Source: [Clostridium] ultunense DSM 10521
GTDB lineage: Bacteria > Bacillota > Clostridia > Tissierellales > Tepidimicrobiaceae
DNA length: 60,356 nucleotides
Direction: 5' to 3'
Assembly (NCBI RefSeq): GCF_000511955.1
Contig: NZ_AZSU01000003.1
Location: forward strand, 499,708 to 560,063
Shown here: positions 55,725-60,356 of the stretch, piece after piece
How positions within the stretch are numbered: the first letter of the stretch is position 1
Layout: each line of letters begins with the position of its first letter
Translations under genes and position numbers: made by a program
Notes under the pieces: model-generated
The model's database searches: none
What the model was told of the DNA's origin: nothing
What the model saw: only the letters and a program-made list of their open reading frames with translations

Positions 55725-57023
55725 CTATAATTCCTCTATTTTTCCTATTAAAAAATCATTTTCTTTATCAACTATTTTTACAGGTAGGATTTTTCCTCGT
55801 ATTTCATCTCCAGCCTGGGCCTTAATCCGAATATAGTTTGTCGTATAACCTTCCATCCATCCCTTTTCTCCCTCTTCAAAAAGTACTGGCAAAGTTTTAT
55901 CTATATATTTTTTATTAAAGGACTCCATTAATTCTTCACCTAGGAGAATTAATTTTTCACTTCTCTCCTGTTTTATATTGCCATGGATTTGATCTTTAAA
56001 TCTACTTGCTGGAGTCCCTTTTCTAGGGGAATATTTAAATACATGAATACGTGAAAAATGAATATCTTTAACATAATTGTAGGTTTCTTCAAATTCTTCA
56101 GCAGTCTCTCCGGGAAAACCTACTATAATATCCGTTGTTATTCCTGCATCTGGCATATACTCTCTTATTAAATTTACAATATCCTTATATTGACTAGTAG
56201 TATACTTTCTATTCATCCTTTTTAGTACTGTATTACTTCCACTTTGCAACGATAGGTGGAAATGATCACATAGTTTTTTTGAATTAACCGCTCGTTGCAT
56301 AAACTTTTCATTAACAAATCTTGGTTCAATAGAACTTAGACGTATTCTTTCTATCCCATCTATTTTTGATATTTCTTCTATAACATCAACTAGCGTTAAA
56401 TCTTGAAAATCTTTTCCATAGGAAGTTACATGAATTCCTGTAAGTATAACTTCCTTAAATCCAGCCTTCGCTAACCTTTTCGACTCATTAATAATTCCCT
56501 CTAAATCCCTACTTCTTATAGGCCCTCTTGCATAGGGAATTATGCAATAACTACAAAATTGATTACATCCTTCCTGTATCTTTATATAGGCTCTTGTTTT
56601 AGATTTTAAATCAGCTATATTTAAATTCTCAAATTCTTTATGACCTTTTATACTTTTTACTATATTTATTTTTTTATTTTTATTCTTAGCCTCTTCACAT
56701 AGGTCTACGATACTATTTCTATCGGTAGTACCAATTACAATATCTACTCCTTCTATTGCTTCTACTTCCTCTGGCGCTACTTGAGAATAGCAACCTACTG
56801 CTGCTATTATTGAATTTGCATTTGCCTTTTTAGCCCTTCTAATAAATTGCCTAGATTTTCTATCACCTAAATTTGTAACAGTACATGTATTTATTACGTA
56901 TATATCAGCGTCTTTATCACTATCTACTATTTCATAACCCCTTTTTTCAAACAATTCCTCCATAGCTTCTGTTTCATATTGATTTACTTTACAACCTAAT
57001 GTATAGAATGCCACTTTTCTCAT
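55725..57023 (-). CDS. mtaB: tRNA threonylcarbamoyladenosine methylthiotransferase MtaB
   Basis: 432 residues. UPF0004 domain with three Cys (C-K-V, C-T-V, C-Y-S), radical-SAM C-N-Q-F-C-S-Y-C-I (about 151-159) and a C-terminal TRAM domain. It converts t6A37 to ms2t6A37 in tRNAs. Start overlaps rsmE by 4 bases. Confidence 0.95.
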   Translation of the reverse strand: MRKVAFYTLGCKVNQYETEAMEELFEKRGYEIVDSDKDADIYVINTCTVTNLGDRKSRQFIRRAKKANANSIIAAVGCYSQVAPEEVEAIEGVDIVIGTTDRNSIVDLCEEAKNKNKKINIVKSIKGHKEFENLNIADLKSKTRAYIKIQEGCNQFCSYCIIPYARGPIRSRDLEGIINESKRLAKAGFKEVILTGIHVTSYGKDFQDLTLVDVIEEISKIDGIERIRLSSIEPRFVNEKFMQRAVNSKKLCDHFHLSLQSGSNTVLKRMNRKYTTSQYKDIVNLIREYMPDAGITTDIIVGFPGETAEEFEETYNYVKDIHFSRIHVFKYSPRKGTPASRFKDQIHGNIKQERSEKLILLGEELMESFNKKYIDKTLPVLFEEGEKGWMEGYTTNYIRIKAQAGDEIRGKILPVKIVDKENDFLIGKIEEL

Positions 57024-57766
57024 ATTCTCACTCCTAAATCTCCAAGTTCATATAGAGTAATGGATATTACAACTAGACCTGCTGTTTCTGTTCTAAGTAT
57101 TCTTGGCCCTAAACTTACCGGTTTTCCACCAATTTTTTTTATCATATCTACCTCTTCCTCTTCAAAACCACCTTCTGGTCCTATTATTATATGAACTTTA
57201 CCATCTTTCGTATCCTTAATCCCTTCCCTTAATGTATAGATCCTTTCCATCTCATAAGGGATTATTATATTTTCTTCTCCCTTTAAAAGGTCTATCATTT
57301 CATTATAACTAATTACATTATTAACTAAAGGTATAGCATCCCTTTTACTTTGTTTGGCCGCTTCTTCAGCTATGGTTCTCCATCTTTCAACCTTCTTTTG
57401 TTCCTTCCTTTTATCCTTTATTTTAACGATTGTCCTATTAGTGATTATGGGATAAATTTCTTTCGCTCCTATTTCAGTACATTTCTGAATTATAAAGTCC
57501 ATTCTATCTCCTTTAGCTATTGCTTGGTATAAAATAATATCAACTGGTGGCTCGTTTTTACCCTTAAAACTATTTAATATTAACACCACAATAGCATCAG
57601 ATCTTATCTCAGCTATTTCACATATATAAATTTTATTTTCCGATATAATTTCTATTTTATCTTTATTTTTTAACCTTAAAACATCTTTAATATGTTTCAC
57701 ATCTTTTCCTAATATTTCAATTCTGTCTCCAACTATCTGATCTTTATCCACAAAAAACCTATTCAT
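57020..57766 (-). CDS. rsmE: 16S rRNA (uracil-1498-N3)-methyltransferase RsmE
   Basis: 248 residues. PUA-like N-terminus and SPOUT knot with I-I-G-P-E-G-G-F (about 195-202) and L-G-P-R-I-L-R-T-E-T-A (about 217-227). Methylates U1498 of 16S rRNA. Ten bases after prmA. Confidence 0.95.
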   Translation of the reverse strand: MNRFFVDKDQIVGDRIEILGKDVKHIKDVLRLKNKDKIEIISENKIYICEIAEIRSDAIVVLILNSFKGKNEPPVDIILYQAIAKGDRMDFIIQKCTEIGAKEIYPIITNRTIVKIKDKRKEQKKVERWRTIAEEAAKQSKRDAIPLVNNVISYNEMIDLLKGEENIIIPYEMERIYTLREGIKDTKDGKVHIIIGPEGGFEEEEVDMIKKIGGKPVSLGPRILRTETAGLVVISITLYELGDLGVRI

Positions 57767-57775
57767 ATATTCACC

Positions 57776-58714
57776 TTATTCTAAAGTGCATACTATCAGA
57801 GCCCACTCGCCCATATACTTTATTTCTAGTACCTTTAATCCATTTTCAATCAATCTATCCTTTACCTTGTCTACTTTCTCTAGAATAATTCCAGAGGCAA
57901 TAAATATTCCCCCCGTATAAAGATAATTATCAATATGGTCTATCATATCTATAATTACTTCTGCTATAATATTGGATACAATAATATTTGCCTTTTCGCG
58001 CACTACATCAAACAGATTCCCTAATCTTACTTCAACGGAATCCTCAACTTTATTTAAACGGATGTTTTCATTAGAAATCTTAATACTCATCTGATCTAGG
58101 TCTACCCCTATTACCTTTTTAGCCCCTAATTTAGCTGCTGCTATACTCAGTATGCCACTTCCACAGCCTATATCCAATACCATATACTCATTTTTCACAT
58201 AGGATTCTAAGGCTTCTATACACATTATAGTAGTTTCATGGGTTCCCGTGCCAAAGGCCATTCCAGGGTCTAGTTCAATAATTATTTCTCCTTCTTTCTT
58301 TTCATATTCTTCCCAGGTAGGTTTTATTACCACCTTCTCCCCTATTTTAGTAGGTTTGTAGTATTTCTTCCAAGCCTCTGCCCAATCTTTCTCATATACT
58401 TCTGTTAAAGTTACATCTCCTAGGCTTTTGCCCGTCTCATTATAGGGAATTCTTTCAATATTATCTCTTACTAGTTCTATCTTGTCTAATAGATTTTCAT
58501 CTTCTGGAAAATAGGCTTTTATTATAACCCCTTCATAATCCTGTTTTATTAGTTCTGGGTCTATATAATCCCAATCCTCTTCTGATTGTTGAAATGCTAG
58601 TACATCCTTTGGGTCTTCAATAGCTAAGCCTGTTACCCCTAACTCATACATAATATTTGTCACTAATTCCTCTGCCTCAGTAGTGGTTTTAATTTGAACT
58701 TCAACCCATTTCAT
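57776..58714 (-). CDS. prmA: Ribosomal protein L11 methyltransferase PrmA
   Basis: 312 residues. N-terminal L11-binding domain and C-terminal SAM domain with D-I-G-C-G-S-G-I-L-S (about 176-185) and V-S-N-I-I-A-E. Trimethylates ribosomal protein L11. Downstream of dnaJ as usual. Confidence 0.95.
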   Translation of the reverse strand: MKWVEVQIKTTTEAEELVTNIMYELGVTGLAIEDPKDVLAFQQSEEDWDYIDPELIKQDYEGVIIKAYFPEDENLLDKIELVRDNIERIPYNETGKSLGDVTLTEVYEKDWAEAWKKYYKPTKIGEKVVIKPTWEEYEKKEGEIIIELDPGMAFGTGTHETTIMCIEALESYVKNEYMVLDIGCGSGILSIAAAKLGAKKVIGVDLDQMSIKISNENIRLNKVEDSVEVRLGNLFDVVREKANIIVSNIIAEVIIDMIDHIDNYLYTGGIFIASGIILEKVDKVKDRLIENGLKVLEIKYMGEWALIVCTLE

Positions 58715-58788
58715 AACCCTTCACATCCTTTTATTGAATCTCAGAATATTATACCCTAAAGTTAGGAAAAATACCATATCCTAAAAAA

Positions 58789-58813
58789 CAATCACTCCTT
58801 TTTTGAGTGATTG
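58789..58813 (-). terminator. Terminator after dnaJ
   Basis: CAATCACTC pairs with GAGTGATTG over 7 nt; the minus strand continues with TTTTTTAGG. Confidence 0.8.
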
Positions 58814-58814
58814 C

Positions 58815-59933
58815 CTAATTCCCAAATGCATCTTTTACCTTGTCAAAAAAACCTTTTTTACCATCTTTATGGTTTTCTCCACTTATCTTTGCAAACTCTC
58901 TTAATAGTTCTTTTTGCTTTTCCGTTAATTTTTTGGGAACCTTTACTTCCACTTTAAAGTATAAATCTCCTTTTCCAACACCTTTGACATTTGAAACTCC
59001 TCTGTTTTTTAGCCTAAATTTAGTTCCGGTTTGAGTACCCTCTGGAATAGTAAAGGATTCCTTTCCTTCAAGGGTCGGTATTTCAATCTCAGCTCCTAAA
59101 GCTGCATCAGTAAAAGTTATGGGAATTGTAAAATATATATCGTTCCCTTTTCTTTTAAATATACTATGTTCTTTTACATTTATATAGATAAACAAATCTC
59201 CTGGTAGACCGCCTCTTTCTCCTACTTCTCCTTCTCCTCTAACAGAAATAATTGAGCCTGTATCTACACCAGCAGGTACTTTTATTTTAATTTTTTTATT
59301 CCTTATTTCCTTTCCTGTTCCCGAACAAGTATTACATTTTTCCTTGATAAATTCACCGGTACCACCACATTGATCACATGTAGCTACTCTAACAAATTGA
59401 CCAAAAGGCGTCTGTTGAGCATATCTTACCTCTCCGGAACCATTACATTTGCTACATGTCTCTTTTTGGCTGCCAGGCTTCACTCCACTTCCGTCACAAG
59501 TCCTACAAGGTTCAGATTTTCTTATTTGTATTTCCTTCTCAGTTCCAAAAACTGCTTCTTCAAATTCTAAATCCAAATTATATCTTAAATCTGCCCCTCT
59601 AACGGGTCCCCTTCTCTTGGAAGTAGTTTGCCCAAATCCATCACCAAATATATCAAAAATATCTTCGAATATATCTCCAAATCCTCCAAAACCTTGACCA
59701 TAACCTGCCTGACCATTAACCCCTTCCGGGCCAAAGGTATCATACCTTCTTCTCTTTTCTGGGTCACTTAATACTTCATAGGCTTCATTAATCTCTTTAA
59801 ACCTTTGCTCTGCTTCTTTATCGTTTGGATTTAAATCAGGATGATATTTTTTTGCTAACCTTCTAAAAGAAGATTTTATTTCATCTTGACTGGCATCTTT
59901 TGATACGTTGAGTATTTCATAGTAATCTTTCAA
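58815..59933 (-). CDS. dnaJ: Chaperone DnaJ
   Basis: 372 residues. J domain with H-P-D (about 31-33), Gly/Phe region (about 75-105), four C-x-x-C-x-G-x-G zinc repeats (about 145-210) and the two substrate domains. The start is a TTG (59933) preceded by a weak GGTTGG site; Lys-Asp-Tyr-Tyr follows as in other DnaJ. Activates DnaK ATPase. Confidence 0.96.
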   Translation of the reverse strand: MKDYYEILNVSKDASQDEIKSSFRRLAKKYHPDLNPNDKEAEQRFKEINEAYEVLSDPEKRRRYDTFGPEGVNGQAGYGQGFGGFGDIFEDIFDIFGDGFGQTTSKRRGPVRGADLRYNLDLEFEEAVFGTEKEIQIRKSEPCRTCDGSGVKPGSQKETCSKCNGSGEVRYAQQTPFGQFVRVATCDQCGGTGEFIKEKCNTCSGTGKEIRNKKIKIKVPAGVDTGSIISVRGEGEVGERGGLPGDLFIYINVKEHSIFKRKGNDIYFTIPITFTDAALGAEIEIPTLEGKESFTIPEGTQTGTKFRLKNRGVSNVKGVGKGDLYFKVEVKVPKKLTEKQKELLREFAKISGENHKDGKKGFFDKVKDAFGN

Positions 59934-59977
59934 CCAATATCACCAACCTTTAATTTACTCCTATCATAGTTTATCAA

Positions 59978-60014
59978 AAATCAAAGCTAAATCCAATAGA
60001 TTTAGCTTTGATTT
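59978..60014 (-). terminator. Terminator after dnaK
   Basis: AAATCAAAGCTAAATC pairs with GATTTAGCTTTGATTT over 5 nt, with a following T-rich stretch on the minus strand. It separates dnaK from dnaJ and may reduce dnaJ relative to dnaK. Confidence 0.75.
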
Positions 60015-60023
60015 CTATAATAT

Positions 60024-60356
60024 TTATTCATCATCATCCATAACTTCATAATCTGCATCTACTACATCGTCCTCCGCAGTATGATCTGCAGTTCCAGGTT
60101 CAGTTCCCTGTCCTTGAGCCTGCCCATACATTTTTTGGGATATATTATAGAATTCTTGAGTCAATTCTTCAGTTTTCTTCTTAATCTCCTCTATATTATC
60201 TCCTTCTAATGCCTTTTTCAGTTCATTTAGTTTCTCTTCAACTTTTGATTTCTCGCTATCGGAAATTTTTCCTTCTAGATCCTTTAATGTTTTTTCTGTC
60301 TGATAAACCATAGAGTCAGCATTATTTCTAACTTCTATTTCTTCCTTCTTCTTCTT
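60024..60356 (-). CDS. dnaK: Chaperone DnaK, C-terminal part
   Basis: About 110 residues at the right edge; the gene continues outside the window. Visible are the lid helices (A-D-S-M-V-Y-Q-T-E-K-T-L, L-N-E-L-K-K-A-L-E-G-D) and the acidic tail ending E-V-M-D-D-D-E. Hsp70 that folds proteins with DnaJ and GrpE. Confidence 0.95.
   Translation of the reverse strand, partial: KKKKEEIEVRNNADSMVYQTEKTLKDLEGKISDSEKSKVEEKLNELKKALEGDNIEEIKKKTEELTQEFYNISQKMYGQAQGQGTEPGTADHTAEDDVVDADYEVMDDDE

Noticed and set aside
1-60356. CRISPR arrays, cas genes, tRNA genes
   Set aside because: No regularly spaced repeats, no Cas motifs and no tRNA-like cloverleaf were seen by eye on either strand.

Overview
The window is low-GC DNA from a spore-forming Gram-positive anaerobe of the Clostridia/Tissierellia kind. 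The evidence is the gene order dnaK-dnaJ-prmA-rsmE-mtaB-hinT-rpsU-yqeY and era/cdd/recO-glyQ/glyS-dnaG-sigA, the sporulation genes yqfC and yqfD, a T-box before a two-subunit glycyl-tRNA synthetase, and AT-rich coding throughout. I cannot name the species.

There are two halves. About 30.1-60.4 kb is conserved core chromosome, all on the minus strand: protein folding (dnaK, dnaJ), rRNA/tRNA/protein modification (prmA, rsmE, mtaB, trmK), membrane microdomain genes (nfeD, floA), the phoH-pgpH-ybeY-dgkA-cdd-era-recO string, glyQS, a CcpN-like regulator with PpsR, dgt, dnaG, sigA, nif3 and the RNase P RNA (rnpB). About 1-30 kb is an accessory island bounded on the core side by a tyrosine integrase next to rnpB.

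Left end of the island (1-3.3 kb): remains of two related transposons, each with a TnsC/ExeA-like ATPase gene; the second also keeps the C-terminal piece of its DDE transposase. Immediately downstream of each ATPase lies the same structured non-coding element: a 33-nt core differing at one base, closed by a stem whose sequence changes in a compensating way, and about 85 nt further a second conserved block with a GGGG/CCCC hairpin. An IS21 fragment and a truncated tyrosine recombinase are nested here.

Middle of the island (3.3-21.9 kb): a tightly packed minus-strand operon read as brxE-brxA-brxB-brxC-pglX-pglZ-(691-aa gene)-brxD-brxHI. This is a type 6 BREX anti-phage system with one gene I cannot match to any BREX component. 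That extra protein ends in the same tail as PglZ (42 of the last 44 residues; about 95% DNA identity over about 157 bp). Directly downstream is a DGQHR (DndB-like) gene split by a single-base frameshift.

Right part of the island (22-30 kb): a small integrative or plasmid-like element with five to six unfamiliar genes, a probable replication-type HTH gene, an IS21 element (istA with an in-frame amber codon, istB intact), a 1.2-kb non-coding AT-rich region with five TTCGGT repeats that looks origin-like, and the integrase.

The best candidates for something undescribed are the transposon-associated structured RNA (two copies with covariation) and the 691-aa BREX-embedded protein with the PglZ-type tail. 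Functions of both are inference; only the sequence relationships are directly visible.
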